Assembly (NCBI GenBank): GCA_034359265.1
Contig: CP136898.1
Span: forward strand, 37,781,501 to 37,845,500
Length of the DNA: 64,000 bases
Direction of reading: 5' to 3'
Source of the DNA: Canna indica
Taxonomy: Eukaryota; Streptophyta; Magnoliopsida; Zingiberales; Cannaceae
Of the stretch, positions 22,427-33,792 are shown in pieces (the first letter of the stretch is position 1; every line of letters starts with the position of its first letter). The position numbers were made by a program, and so were the translations under genes. The notes under the pieces were generated by a model, which was given only the letters and a program-made list of their open reading frames with translations, had not been told where the DNA came from and searched no databases.

Positions 22427-23962
22427 ATGTCTGGTCGTGGTTATCGACGCAGGAGAGTTTCGGAGTCTCCGATCGGTGAGACTCCAGCACTTACTCATGC
22501 TGCTGATCCACCTGTTGCTGATCCTCATTCCGATGATACTGCCGAGGCTAGTACATCCAGACGTAGGCAGCCACGCGGGCCGAACAGGTGGCAGCCTCCA
22601 CCAGCCACAGAGTCACGTAGATTGATTAGCGTGATTGGGGAGCGGTAATATATCATGAATTATGAATCATTACAAATTCATTATATCATAATATAATATT
22701 AAAATTTATTTTTGTTGTGCAGGTTCGAGCAAGAAGAAGTGCCGAGGAGCATTTCTTCTACTATTCGACGATACATGCACGGGGCATGGCCTACGTGGTC
22801 TCACGTGCCTAGCGAGCACGTCGACATGTTATGGCGCGAGTTTGAGGCACGTATTATTATTATTTTTTACATGCATGATGATATATTAATATTGGTTCTG
22901 ATATTATTATTTTGTAGGCTCGCTATACATGGGCCGAGGACCAGAGGCCCTTCATTTACGCTGCCTGGGAGGCTATTTCCCGGGCAAGGTACAACGGGCA
23001 GCTGGGGCAGGCTCGGTCCCAAGCGATGGCCCGAGCTGGGACCACTAACATCGCGGAGACTCGGGGATACGGCCCCAGTTGGATTACTCCGGATATATGG
23101 GACCAGCTCGTGGGGATATGGTCGACGGATCGATGGTAGGAGGTTTCTCGGAATGCGGCTAGAAATCGCATGTCGGGAGGAGCAGCGCGTCACACCGGCG
23201 GCTCTATTGCATTTGCAGTGCACGCAAACCGTATGGTAAGTATATCTTTTAATTATATATTTTATTTGTTATTATGTGTACTAATTAATGTATTTATTTT
23301 GTAAATGTAGACGACGGTGTCGGATGACGGGAGTGTCCAGCGACCCTCCCCGATGGCGGTGTTTGAGCGGACTCACCGTCGAGCACATGGGACGGGGGAG
23401 TACATCCACAACCGCGCTGCATACATTATGGTAATTATATATTTGTTTAAATTATTCATTATATATTTATAATTTAAGTTTTATGATAAATATTAAACAA
23501 AAAATCAAACTCGAGTAGGAGACCTACAGCCAGACGGTGGTGCAGCGCGGGGGTACCCCCGAGGACTTTGACGCAGCATCGTGGGTCGAGGCCGCAGGTG
23601 GCTGGGACCATGGCCGCGTATATGGCTTCGCAGATAGTGGTCATGCGCGAGCCGTACTAGGGCCACTTGGGGCACCGACCCCTCCGGTCGCTGGTGAGCG
23701 GTCGTCCACCTCTAGATCCAGTTATGATCATAGTAACAGAATAAGGACTCTAGAGGAGACGGTCGCGCGTCAGACTGAGATGATGGAGCGCCAGAGTCAG
23801 ATGATGACAGATATACAATCTATGCTACGCAACATGTCAGGTCATCCCGAAGCAGGCATCTCTTCGGCATCATCTAATCCGTCGTCCTCGAGTCAGTCTA
23901 CGCCGGTGTACACTCAAGCGCTCCAGACCCCGCCATATAATCCAGACCATCCTCCATCTTGA
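22427..23962 (+). pseudogene. TnpA-like gene (Transposase_24, Ptta/En/Spm family), five exons
   Basis: Likely exons are 22427-22644, 22723-22846, 22918-23235, 23311-23430 and 23519-23962. Most junctions are GT-AG; the second donor is GC (GAG|GCACGT) where the sister copy has GTAAGT. The product opens MSGRGYRRRR and has a basic RRRQPRGPNRW segment. The Transposase_24 core contains ARYTWAEDQRPFIY, AAWEAISRARYNG, WDQLVGIW and ARHTGGSIAFA. The end holds GGTPEDFDAASWVEAAGGW, DHGRVYGFADSGHA and a helical Q/E-rich stretch (RQTEMMERQSQMM). In CACTA elements such proteins are the likely binders of the subterminal repeats. A single in-frame TAG at about 23138 (after STDRW) breaks it; the start and the rest are intact. 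It lies 75 bp after the DUF4216 frame, in the same orientation. Confidence 0.8.
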
Positions 23963-24660
23963 TCGTGAGATTTTTTGTTTGGATATTGAACTTGTTTAAC
24001 TTATTTTGTTTGGATATTGATACTTCAATTTTGCATTTGAATTGTTTTTATACTATCGTGGATAATTATCAATATAAGTATAATTGTTTTGATGTATATA
24101 TGTTGGTGTGTTTGTGATGTGTGAATGAATGTGTATGAGGTGTTTGTGATGTGTGAATGAATGTGTGTATGAGGGTATGGGTGTGTGAGTTATGTATCAG
24201 ATAAATGTATCAATGTATCAATGGAAATTTGAAATTTTCAAATTTTCTGGTTGCAGGTATACGTCATCAGCAACGGCTTTCCCACGGCCGTCCGTGGGAA
24301 AGCCGTTGCTAAAAGTGTATCGAAAGCCGTTGCTGATGACCTACAGCAACGGCTTAGCGACGGAGTTTTACTAACGGCGTTGCTACGGACTCAGCGGCCG
24401 TTGCTATTAATGTTATCAGCAACGGCTCCGGGTCTGTTGCAAACCTGTTGCTGATAATAGTTTTAGCGACGGCCCGAGCGACCGTTGCTGATAATGTTTT
24501 GAGCGACGGCCCGAGCGGCCGTTGCTGATCCGTTGCGAAGTCATCAGCAACGCGACTTTCTGTCACGGCGCTATTGCAACGGCTCAGCCGTTGCTGATGC
24601 TCTTCAGCAACGGCTCAGCAACGGCATCAGCCGTTGCTGATGACCATTTTTCTAGTAGTG

Positions 24661-24947
24661 TTGTTATGATTGTGAAGGGGTATTGCTAACAACCACCTAT
24701 GATTTATTGTTTCTAATTTGAATAGTCTTTAATGAGAACATTGTGTGTGAAATCCTTGGTGGTTGATCATTTATTCGCATGAATAAACGCATAAAGCTCT
24801 ACAACCAAAGATCGAATCTATGACTTATTGACAATCAACCAGGATGTCTAACCAATAAACTACTAGTGGCTAGGTCGACATTTATGCAAATACTCACTTA
24901 CATTATTTGAAAAAAAAGCCTTATCTAGACTAACACAAGTATTCACC
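24661..24947. other. Unassigned intergenic sequence
   Basis: AT-rich spacer between two CACTA-type insertions. No ORF, RNA gene or recognisable repeat terminus was seen. Confidence 0.4.
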
Positions 24948-25879
24948 CACTACAAGAAAAATGAGCATTAGTGACGGAAATTTTGTGACGGCTATAATCC
25001 GTCACAAACTGTGATAGATTTATGACGGATTTGTCATGGCGTGAAATGAACTTTCCTTTTTCCAAAACAGTGACAGATTTGTGACGGAAAATCCGACACA
25101 AGATGATTCCGTGACAAATCAGTCACAGAATTTTTGATCAATTTGGCCTAGAATTTTTAATAAATAGCATTAGTGAAAGAATAGTGACGGATTTCATTTT
25201 CGTCACTGAATTTTTTTCTTCATATCCGTCATCGAGCCACCACATAACAGTGACAGATCAGTGACGAAAATAGAATTCCGACACAAAATTAAACTAAATA
25301 TTAGTGAAATAAATTTTATCATGTTTACTCTCACATGGGTTAAAATTAGTTTTTTACTTATTCTTAACCATTATAAATATAATTTTTTTAGTCCTATATG
25401 GATTAATTTTTTTCTCTCCTAATTTTCTTAAATTTTATAAATTGACACCTCATGCAACCAAAAAGTTTACTATCATGCTATCTTTTATAAATTTATTAAA
25501 AATATTATAAAAGAATAAATAATAATATAATGTAATATCATTATTGATTATTATAATATACTATTATATTATAAAAATATATAATATAATATAGTTGATA
25601 TATTTTTATTAATAAAAAATATAATTAATATCATAATTACTGATGAAAAATTTATTTTCGATCATCGATATTAGTGACGGATTTTGTGACGAAAATTTTT
25701 CCGTCACTGCTTTTTGAGACGGACACATCCGTCACAAAAGAGCAAATGAAGCATTAGCCACGTGACTTTCAGCGACGGAATTTGTGACGGAAATTTTCGT
25801 CACTAATACTCTTCAATGACAGATTTTCAAGCATTAGTGACGGATTTTTCCGTCACTAATACCTATTTTTCTTGTGGTG
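24948..25879. mobile_element. CACTA-type MITE, 932 bp
   Basis: The termini CACTACAAGAAAAATGAGCA and TTTTTCTTGTGGTG are inverted, and a perfect 3-bp duplication ACC flanks them (24945-24947, 25880-25882). Subterminal GTGACGGA/TCCGTCAC repeats are dense at both ends, and the core is about 350 bp of extreme AT content. No coding capacity. The element at 31868-32828 is a clear relative along its whole length. It sits about 1.1 kb beyond the 3' end of the RKD gene. Confidence 0.95.
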
Positions 25880-27025
25880 ACCCTTTCCGCTACGTACTCT
25901 AGTGTGCTAGAACACACCCATTATTGATCACGCCAACCCATGATCATCCATTTGATATATGTAATGCATGATTATTTAATTATTTATTTCACATTATAAT
26001 TTAAAATTAATTTAAATATTTTCAAAATTAGTGAGACCTGCATTGTCTACATCCCTCTTTTGAAAAGAGTTTTCAAAATTAAGTAAGTTTATGCAATCAT
26101 AGTTCCCTTTCTTTCTAAACCAATTAATTTGAAGATTGTTTTATTTTCACTCTTCTCTATTTCTTTAAAGAAGAAATTTCTTTTTTATCATAAAAAACCA
26201 TAGCTAATTTTTTTTTAAAATAATAAATTAAAATTATATCCTATTTCAAGCTAAAGTGGAAGTTAAAAAATAAATGAATACAAATTTAGATCTGGCTAGC
26301 TAATTAGTCAACCAAATCAATGATCACTCACTAATTTCAATTGTCAATATATGAATAATCCAGTGGGATTTTGATTAAAATAGTTTTTGACTCAATACAA
26401 GAAATCAAGTTAATTAAGAAGGTTCAAATCCACACACAAAACCACCAAACTCATGTTGGGTGCAATCAGCAGGTTGGATTTCAAGTATATATTTCACCTC
26501 TTAAAATTGAATATTCAAAGTAATTATTTAAAATCGAAACATGTAAGTAAAACACAATTCTAATATTTTACAACTTGATTGACGTCTGTAGAATAAATTA
26601 CATGAATAAATGTATAAGATAACTTAGCTTTTGTATTAGATATACATAATTTTGGTTAAGATGGATTTTAATTACCAAAGAATTCAATAACAAATTATAC
26701 ACAAAGAACAACCCACAACGTACATATATTTTCAGTCACATTAATTCAGAACAAGTATTACTCAATTGGTTCATGTTTATTCCCATGCACCTCTAAGAGA
26801 AAGTAAGCAAATTAACGCCTCAAAGATTGACTAATTAATATCAAAATCGTCAACCGAGCCTTGATAAATGCAACCGGCTTACATACATAATAGTTTTTCA
26901 CAGTACTAAATAGTAACAAAAAAAAGGTATATAATTAAATATGAACCAAAATATACTCATTTAATTGTTGTCTCAGTCAGTAAGAGAGTAAATTAATTCA
27001 TATTGCATGCATGCGTTCATGCTTA
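25880..27025. other. Intergenic sequence 3' of the RKD gene
   Basis: AT-rich unique-looking sequence without transposon termini or credible ORFs. The part next to 27026 should contain the 3' UTR and poly(A) signals of the minus-strand RKD gene; no single strong AATAAA could be assigned. Confidence 0.4.
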
Positions 27026-28039
27026 TTAAAAGCAATTAGGATCCTGCATCAATCTCCTTCTCTTGTAATTAGCCTTGAAGCATGCCTGCCTCAGTTTCTT
27101 TGTTCTCTCTGTCATCTGCATCTCCGGATTCTCCTCCATCAGTCTCTTGTGCCCCTCTAAATTCTCCAACTCCCTCCTCACGCTCTCCTCACTCGTCCCC
27201 TTCCCCAACTCCTGCACAATTAACATATTGCAAGATATATATATAAGATCCGGTCGAAAAGATGAAACTGCGACGGTAAGTAATGCAAGGGGGGGAAAAC
27301 CCTAGCTACTATCTTTTAGTAATAATTAAAGAGCAAATATTCAGATGCCTGAACATTGTGGATGAGAGACTTCAAGCTCTTCATCTTCCTGTGCGGCCAC
27401 CGCGCAATGCCGAGCTCCCTGCACCTCTTTTTAAGCACCGTCAGCCCCACGTTCAACTCTTGGGCCGCCTTCGTTATCGGGATATAGAAGTATTTCCTGA
27501 TCTCCTCGAACCCTAACTCATTCAACCTCGACGTTGACCTCCTCTCGCTTCCTCCAATTTCTCCCCCTTTCTTCCTCTTCTCCGTCGGCGTCGTCCTCTT
27601 CTTCTTCTTCTCCTCCTCCTCCTCGTTGAAGACAAAGTGCTCCAGCGGTCCCAACGGGAAGTCGCTGACGTCGAGGGGCATCGGGTCGAGCACACCATCG
27701 TCGGCATCATTGTGAGTCGACCATGAAAAGGAGTCAAGATCGGCATCTTGCAGCTGTTGCGAATTAGCCAAGGAGTTCACATCATCGTAGGAGAAGTCGA
27801 AGCTGCTGTAATCACTGAGGCTCTCCGGCAATGGCATCAGACTGAATTCTGCACTCTCGCCGCTGGCATTACTGCATCAAAAAAGGACATCACTGATAAT
27901 GCTTTAAAAAACCACAAAAATATATAATCAACTCCATTCATGGTTAATTAAATACTGATAGAGGAGCAAACAAGAACCTGAAGAAGGGATTCCAAAATCT
28001 GGCATCAGACACGAACTTGTTCATGCTGTCGAAATCCAT
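27026..28039 (-). CDS. RKD: RWP-RK domain transcription factor, RKD type (3 exons)
   Basis: Exons on the minus strand are 28039-27978, 27871-27349 and 27211-27026, giving 256 residues and reading [20 protein letters not shown] at the start. Residues 1-100 are acidic and low in homology, followed by [10 protein letters not shown] and a basic stretch. The RWP-RK domain is at about 138-190: [36 protein letters not shown]. After it, [13 protein letters not shown] is continuous across the second intron. The C-terminus is helical and charged ([20 protein letters not shown]). RKD proteins are nuclear DNA-binding factors that act in egg-cell identity and early embryo patterning in plants. Intron 1 is GT-AG. 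Intron 2 starts with GC (CAG|GCATCT) and ends in GTGCAG; the family sequence at the junction favours this over a GT site that would drop two residues. No stops. It is the only intact host gene in the window; which RKD paralogue it is cannot be told. Confidence 0.92.
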
Positions 28040-28650
28040 GCGCCCGCTGCAGATGGAAGACAGAATTAATCTTTAATATATATATTGTTGTAGTTTTAGG
28101 GAATGATGAGAAGATTTATGAAGGCATGTAATCAACGTCAAAAGAACGTGTTTGTTCGTGGCTGCGGCTAATTAATTAGTAATATAATTGTGGTAATTAG
28201 TGTGAAGAATTAATTAAGTTGTCAACTTCAACGGACGTAGCGAATGCTGATGCATGCACACATTTACGGCTGAATTAATTATGATGGTTCCGAGAGATTG
28301 GAGAGAGATTTATTTTCCGAAGAGCATTAATTTAAATTAGAGGGTGGATATGCTGTTAATAAAATGTAGTAAAAGGAGAAATTAATAAAGATGTGATGTG
28401 GCAAGGGGTGAGAGTGTGGGTGAGGTCGAGATTGCGTAGTAATTTTAAATTTCCGAGATAATTATTGGTTAAAGAGAGGGGTTACGATCGAGCCGCAATT
28501 TAGAAGGAATTAAATTCAAGCATTAGTGTAACAAATCTCTCGGGACGGGTGATGATATGATTTAATTGATTAAGAGGTCAATTTCATTTCATTTTGTTTA
28601 AATTGATTTGGCCAGAATTAAGAAAATATTAATTTCATCTTTTTCATTTT
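28040..28650 (-). promoter_or_regulatory. Upstream region of the RKD gene
   Basis: About 600 bp between the RKD start and the MITE, AT-rich and free of ORFs. CTGCAG lies 7 bp before the ATG after a pyrimidine-rich run (TTCTGTCTTCCATCTGCAG), so a 5' UTR intron acceptor is possible. No confident TATA box or transcription start was assigned. Confidence 0.4.
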
Positions 28651-29148
28651 GCAAAAGAAAAAATATACTAAAATATCCCATTTGTCAACCGGTGCTATTT
28701 TACCCTTACGGTTAAATTTAGCTCAAAAATGTTCTTGACGTTCCAGAAAAGGATACTAAAATGCCCTTATCATCAATATACACACAACGACACTTATATG
28801 ACACATGTGTGAGCGCTTAGGTATCGTCCATGCAGAGAAATTTCAGCCACATCAGATTCTATGTTCCACGTCAGCTAGGACCCACCCATCCACTAACTCC
28901 CTCTTCCACATAGTGGATGGTGGGTCCCAACAGACGTGACTCTGACATGGCAGAAACTTCTCCACATGGACGATATCTAAGCGCTCATTCATGTGCCACA
29001 TAATGCCATTAAATATATTGACGGTAAGGGTATTTTAGTACCCTTTTGTGGAACATTAGAGGTATTTTTGAGCTAAAATTAACTATAGATACAAAATATC
29101 ACTGGCCATTGATAAACATCAGGACATTTTAATACCTTTTCTCTTTGC
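28651..29148. mobile_element. Long-TIR (Mutator-like) MITE upstream of RKD
   Basis: The outer ~150 bp on each side are inverted repeats. The left side begins GCAAAAGAAAAAATATACTA and the right side, read in reverse, GCAAAGAGAAAAGGTATTAA. Both share TTTAGCTCAAAAAT and GG.TACTAAAAT.CCCTTA. The 9-bp flanks TTTCATTTT and ATTCATGTC match at 6 of 9, in keeping with an old Mutator-type insertion. Length about 498 bp, no ORF. It lies about 610 bp upstream of the RKD start codon. Confidence 0.75.
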
Positions 29149-29582
29149 ATTCATGTCAATTTCACCTCTTCTCGCTCAATACCATCAAATACCTTTCATT
29201 TATTTACTACAAGATAAAAATTCAGTCAGATAGAAATTTAACTAAAATTAATCAAGATATATAAAAATCTTGTGGGACTTTTTTTAGGAAGAAATTACTT
29301 GCATTTATCAAAAGACTTGAGAAATATAAGTGAGAAGGGTAGAGGAGAGTACAAGAGATTAGTAAATACAAACTTTCGACATACTAGCCCCTTCTATAGC
29401 TAGTTCTAAAAGGGATTTAACTTGATCGTCAAAGCATAGGAGGTTTCGTTCGTGGTAGAGTTTCCAGTAACAAATCATTATGAGCTGATACTTTGTTCTC
29501 TGTTCCTTGAGTGCGCCTTGATGGGTGTCATGGATAGAATTTGAGGGAGAAAGGATGAATTTGGCAAAGATCGAGCATTACT
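29149..29582. other. Intergenic sequence left of the Tat element
   Basis: AT-rich, apparently unique sequence with no credible ORF or repeat ends. Short reading frames across 29478-29803 mostly belong to the neighbouring LTR and are not genes. Confidence 0.4.
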
Positions 29583-30079
29583 AGTGGATTGGACTAGAAC
29601 TATTGGGTCCGCTCGGACTAGACCTAGCGGCGCCCCATCCTTCATCCGAACCAAACCACGCGGCCCCACCCAGGGGTTCCATCCAAGCAACGCCCTTGAG
29701 CCAGACTCAAGCCAAGCCAAATAGCTTTATTTGGGGGACCCATGCACCGGGCCGAACATGGACTCCTACGTCCTCCCTTAACACGAGGGACATACCATCA
29801 TAAACTCATCATCTTCGGGATTGGCCTCAACCCATTTGGGCAACAATCCTAGCAAGATTACCAGGCAGCATGATCACCTCCACCTGCAATATATACAAAC
29901 GGGGGTGCACCCAGCTAGTCCTAAGTTACAATTTTCATAACCTCCACATTGGAGTCACCTTAACTTGGGTGTCAGAGTGTCTTTTGGAGATCCCCCGCCC
30001 CCCCCCCTCCGTTGGCGTTGAACCAGACACAGAGATTTACTAGACCGGACAAGAAGACCCTAACTCTTAGACAAGAACA
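29583..30079 (+). mobile_element. 5' LTR of the Tat element
   Basis: It matches the 3' LTR at 44974-45419 in order and content (ACTATTGGG, AGCAACGCCCTTGAGCCAGA, GGACTCCTACGTCCTCCCTT, CCACCTGCAATATATACA). It is longer by small insertions, including a C-rich run at 29990-30010. Confidence 0.85.
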
Positions 30080-30100
30080 TCTAGCGTCCACCGTGGGACC
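30080..30100 (+). other. Primer-binding site region of the Tat element
   Basis: TCTAGCGTCCACCGTGGGAC directly follows the LTR. It resembles the TTTGGCGCC..C.GTGGGG type used by Tat elements, with changes at several positions. The element at 2.1 kb has an aligned site. Confidence 0.55.
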
Positions 30101-30499
30101 GAGTAAAGTATTACCTCCCCCATAATGGTTAGAAGCCACTTCCAAATGACCGCCGCTGCACGACAATGGCAACGACCCAACGACGATGATTGATCGCAGT
30201 CTAGTGACGCTGAAATAGCGAGGAGCAATGCTCCGATACCAACCCCCCTTCCCCCTGAAGAGCCCCGACAACGGGCAAATGAGATAGATGTACAACATCA
30301 ACAAACTAGCGACACAGGCCGAGATACCAGGACAGCCTTAGGGGCAGCCCTCGGTTGAACATGAACACTATCATTTAGAACGTACAGAGACCAACCACTC
30401 AGAAAGAAGGAGACCAGTCTCTGTCCCTCGAGACGAAATCTCCAGCACTCCTCAACCGAAAAAAGACACGGCTCCCAGAGCCCTAGGAATCAAGGTAGT

Positions 30500-33237
30500 C
30501 TCTCCTCGACGCAGGGTCCATCGCCAAGCATATTATGGCAACTCGCCTTCCACCTAGAAGTGAGCTACCCACTACTTTAACACCCTACGATGGTACGGGT
30601 GACCCCGCACTATAACTAACAGCGTTTCAAACCGCGATGTACTATCATGGGGCGATCGACTCCACACTCTCCTGAGCCTTTCGATCTTCCTAGGGAAGGC
30701 TGCTCTACGATGCTTCTCATCGCTCCCACCAGGATCGATCAACTCCTTCAATGATCTTTCTCAAGTTTTCCTCCAACGATTCACCACGTCGCCACAAAAT
30801 AGGAGCAGCCCTGCACTGCATCAGGCAGGGGCAACATAAGCCTCTGAGAGAATACCTGAAAAGGTACCACACCATAGCATATGATATCCCCAATCTCGAT
30901 CCACAAATTGAACTTTTCTGCATCCAGCACGGGCTGAAGCCCGAGCCTTTCACCGACCAGATCACCTTGATCGAGCCCAAAGACATGGCTGAGTTCCAAG
31001 AAAAGCGAAAGGTCTCATAAAGATGGAAGATCAAAGAGAAACAAAGAAGATCGTCTGGAAAAACCTCAAAGCCGCGATCGAAGACAAAAAGACCCAAAAA
31101 GGAACGAATAAGGGCTGAGGACCGCAGTCGACATGAACAAGGAAATGGCAGAAGGCCGAGGTCTCCACCTCGCCCAAGTGCCCGCTTCGGAAGACATACT
31201 CCCCTCAACGCCAAGAAAGAAACTATCCTCCGAGACATCTACCACTTGAAGCTCATCAAATATCCTGCCAATGCAGGAAAACAAAAGCTACCGCCTAAGG
31301 CCAACATGAACAAGAAGTGCGTATACCACGACACATATGGACACATTACCAATGAATGTGTTATGCTCAGATCGAGATCAGTTGGAAGATTTAGTTCGCA
31401 CAGGACACGTTGTCAAATACCTTCACCACAAGAAGGAGAGAGGTTGAAGCAGGAGTCGCGACCCTCGGCGGCGAAGCTGAACACCCCCGAGGTCCCAAAA
31501 AGAGCACAATCGAGCAAACGAACCCCAAGGGGTAATCGAGTACATCGCAGGCGGATTCGCGAGAGGCGGGGAGTCAAGCTCGGCCAGGAAGAGGTCCCTT
31601 CGGGCAATCATGGTAGTCAACAACACTGTTCGCCCACGCCGACCTATCCTAGAACCCCGATAATATCCTTCTATGCATCTGACTTCCAAGGAACTGATCT
31701 GAATCTACACGACCTAGTCGTTATTTTTGTGATTGCGGGGATTTTCAATGTCAAAAAGGTCCTCGTCGATCAAGGGAGCTCGACCGATATTCTTTTCCAC
31801 TCCCTCTTTGAAAAGATGCAGTTGACTGATATTCACTCACACCTTTCAAAGAAGACCTGGTAAGTTTCACTACAAGAAAAACGAGCATTAGTGCCGAAAA
31901 TTTTGTGACGGATTTGTGACGGCGTGAAATGAACTTTTTTTTTCCCAAAATAGTGACAGATTTATGACAAAAAATCTGACACAAAATGGTTCCGTCACAA
32001 ATCAATCACTGAATTTCTAACGAATTTGGCCTAGATTGTTTAATAAATAGCATTAGTGACAAAATAATGACTGCTTTCATTTCCGTCACTAATATTCCAT
32101 CACTAATCTGTCACTGAAATTTTTTCATTACATCATCACAAATTTGTCACTAAGCCACCACATAATAGTGATAGATCAGTGACGGAAGTAGAAATCCATC
32201 ACAAAATTAGACTAAATATTATTAAAGCAAAGTTTATCATGTTTAGTCCCACGTGGGTTAAAATTATTTTTACTTATTATTAACCATCATAAATATAATT
32301 TTTTTAGTCTCATGTGGATTAATTTTTCTCTCCTAACATTCTTAAATTTTATAAATTGATACCTCATGAAATCTAAAAGTTAACTATCATACTATCTTTT
32401 ATAAATTTCTTTAAAATATTGTAAAAGTATATATAATAATATTATATTTATTATTCTAGATTATTATATTATATTATTATATATAAAATAATATATTTAT
32501 TATATTATAATATTATAATAATCTATAATAAAATAATATAATTAACATATTTTTTATGCATAGAAAATCATAATTAATATTATAATTAGTAACAAAAAAT
32601 TTAATTTTGATCATCAATATCAGTCACGGATTTTGTGATGGAAATTTTTCCGTCACAGATTTTTGTGACGGATACATTCGTTACAAAAGAGGAAATGGAG
32701 AATTAGCCATGAGACTTTCAGCGACAGATTTTGTGATGGAAATTTTCGTCACTAATACCCTTCAGTGACGGATTTTCAAGCATCGGTGATGAATTTTTCC
32801 ATCACTGATGCCTGTTTTTCTTGTGGTGTTTCTCGATAGAGTGGGTCGATGTCCGCGGAGCCCTATGACTATGGACAACATTCGACTCCTGACCTAAAGC
32901 GAAGACGATCGTTGTACAGTATCTCGTCATCAACATACCCAGCCCATATCATATGATCTTAGGATGACCATTCTTAAACACTTTGGGGGCTATCGTATCT
33001 ACTCCTTATATAGCAGTAAAGTTTTCTATCTCGAAGACAAAGTTAGGAGTGTTGCATACTGACCAGAAGAAAGCCCGTTGGTGCTACAATGAATGCCTCA
33101 AGCCAAAGATGTCCGAACCAAGGAAGGCACCTATCGAACCTCAAACATTTCTTAGGAACAAAAATAAACAGCCGGCTGAAAGTCTTGAACCAAGCTCAAG
33201 ACGAGACACGCGAAAGCAACCCCGGCTCAACCCCTGA
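30500..33237 (+). pseudogene. Tat gag-protease remnant (interrupted by a MITE)
   Basis: Gag is in several frames at 30530-31020: a LTPYDGTGDP stretch, FLKFSSNDSPRR and ALHCIRQGQHKPLREYLKRY. This agrees with the Retrotrans_gag core of Tat/Athila-type elements. A C..H....H....C knuckle (CVYHDTYGHITNEC) is at about 31318-31360. Protease is at 31660-31863, reading FYASDFQGTDLNLHDLVV then VLVDQGSSTDILF, where the family has D-G-G-S-S; Q replaces the first G. After the MITE it goes on in frame-shifted pieces to about 33237 (GAIVSTPYIAVKF, KARWCYNECLK), matching the protease-to-RT linker of the family. Stops and shifts are scattered. Nothing of RT follows. Confidence 0.8.
31868..32828. mobile_element. 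CACTA-type MITE, 961 bp, in the Tat protease
   Basis: Ends CACTACAAGAAAAACGAGCA and TTTTTCTTGTGGTG, duplication TTT on both sides (31865-31867, 32829-32831). It is a relative of the MITE at 24948, with the same GTGACGGA subterminal repeats and the same AT-rich core (GTGGGTTAAAATTA near 32270). It interrupts the protease frame at 31867. Confidence 0.95.
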
Positions 33238-33550
33238 AAAGAACTCCAAGCGAGATCACATCATCAATAATGCTTTGAAAAAAGCACTTCCCCTGTACGC
33301 ATAATTTCTTTATCGCTCAAATAAAGTTATATTTCTCACAATTCTCTCTATAAATGACCAGGAAATTATTAAAGCAACTTTGTTGTTCGAAACTCAGTCG
33401 AGTCTCTGCGTATGAACACGCCCTAAACACCCTTAAGCACGAACTTGCATCTTCAAGCTTACGGTCTTCGGCTCTAGAAGCCTAAATGCTCCACGCAGCG
33501 GCCAGAACCTGGTATTCACCAGTCTGACTCGCCGGTCTCATCGCCTATCT
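33238..33550 (+). other. Tat 3' non-coding region, non-repetitive part
   Basis: Sequence between the end of the protease linker and the tandem repeats. No ORF of note. It is where RT, RNase H and integrase would be expected. Confidence 0.5.
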
Positions 33551-33792
33551 TTGGCTACCATGCCAATACATTCGGCCTCAGCACCCTCATACAACTCCTC
33601 GGGTGCGGTTTTGCCTTACACTCCTCGGCGAGCTTGGTCTGAACCCCCTAATTGCGGCCTCTGGCTACCACACCAACACATTCTGCCTCAACGCCCTCAT
33701 ACGACTAATCGTGTGTGGTTTCGCCTTACGCTCGTCAGCGAACTCAGCCCGAACCCCCCGAGTGCGATCTCTGACTACCACACCAACACATT
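33551..33792. repeat. 110-bp tandem repeat, 2.2 copies
   Basis: GGCTACCA begins copies at 33553 and 33663, and GACTACCA begins a third at 33773. Each copy contains CCAA.ACATTC.GCCTCA, TTTCGCCTTAC.CTC and GAACCCCC. Period 110 bp. It directly precedes the 27-bp array. Confidence 0.8.

Larger units (their letters stand above)
20612..24660 (+). mobile_element. CACTA transposon, 4.05 kb, TNP2 deleted
   Basis: The termini are CACTACTAGAAAC and TTTTTCTAGTAGTG, with a perfect 3-bp duplication TTG on each side (20609-20611 and 24661-24663). Both ends carry dense AGCAACGGC/GCCGTTGC repeats (20625-20915 and 24265-24645). Going inward from the left are a GC-rich leader, a 26-bp minisatellite, a DUF4216 gene and a five-exon TnpA-like gene. 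The sequence jumps at about 21741 from the leader directly into the DUF4216 part. The hairpin and TNP2/DUF4218 segments found in sister copies are missing, which makes it a non-autonomous deletion derivative. Confidence 0.95.

Noticed and set aside
27522..27746. Arg-rich minus-strand frame
   Set aside because: A shifted-frame shadow of RKD exon 2 (acidic/lysine codons read out of frame).
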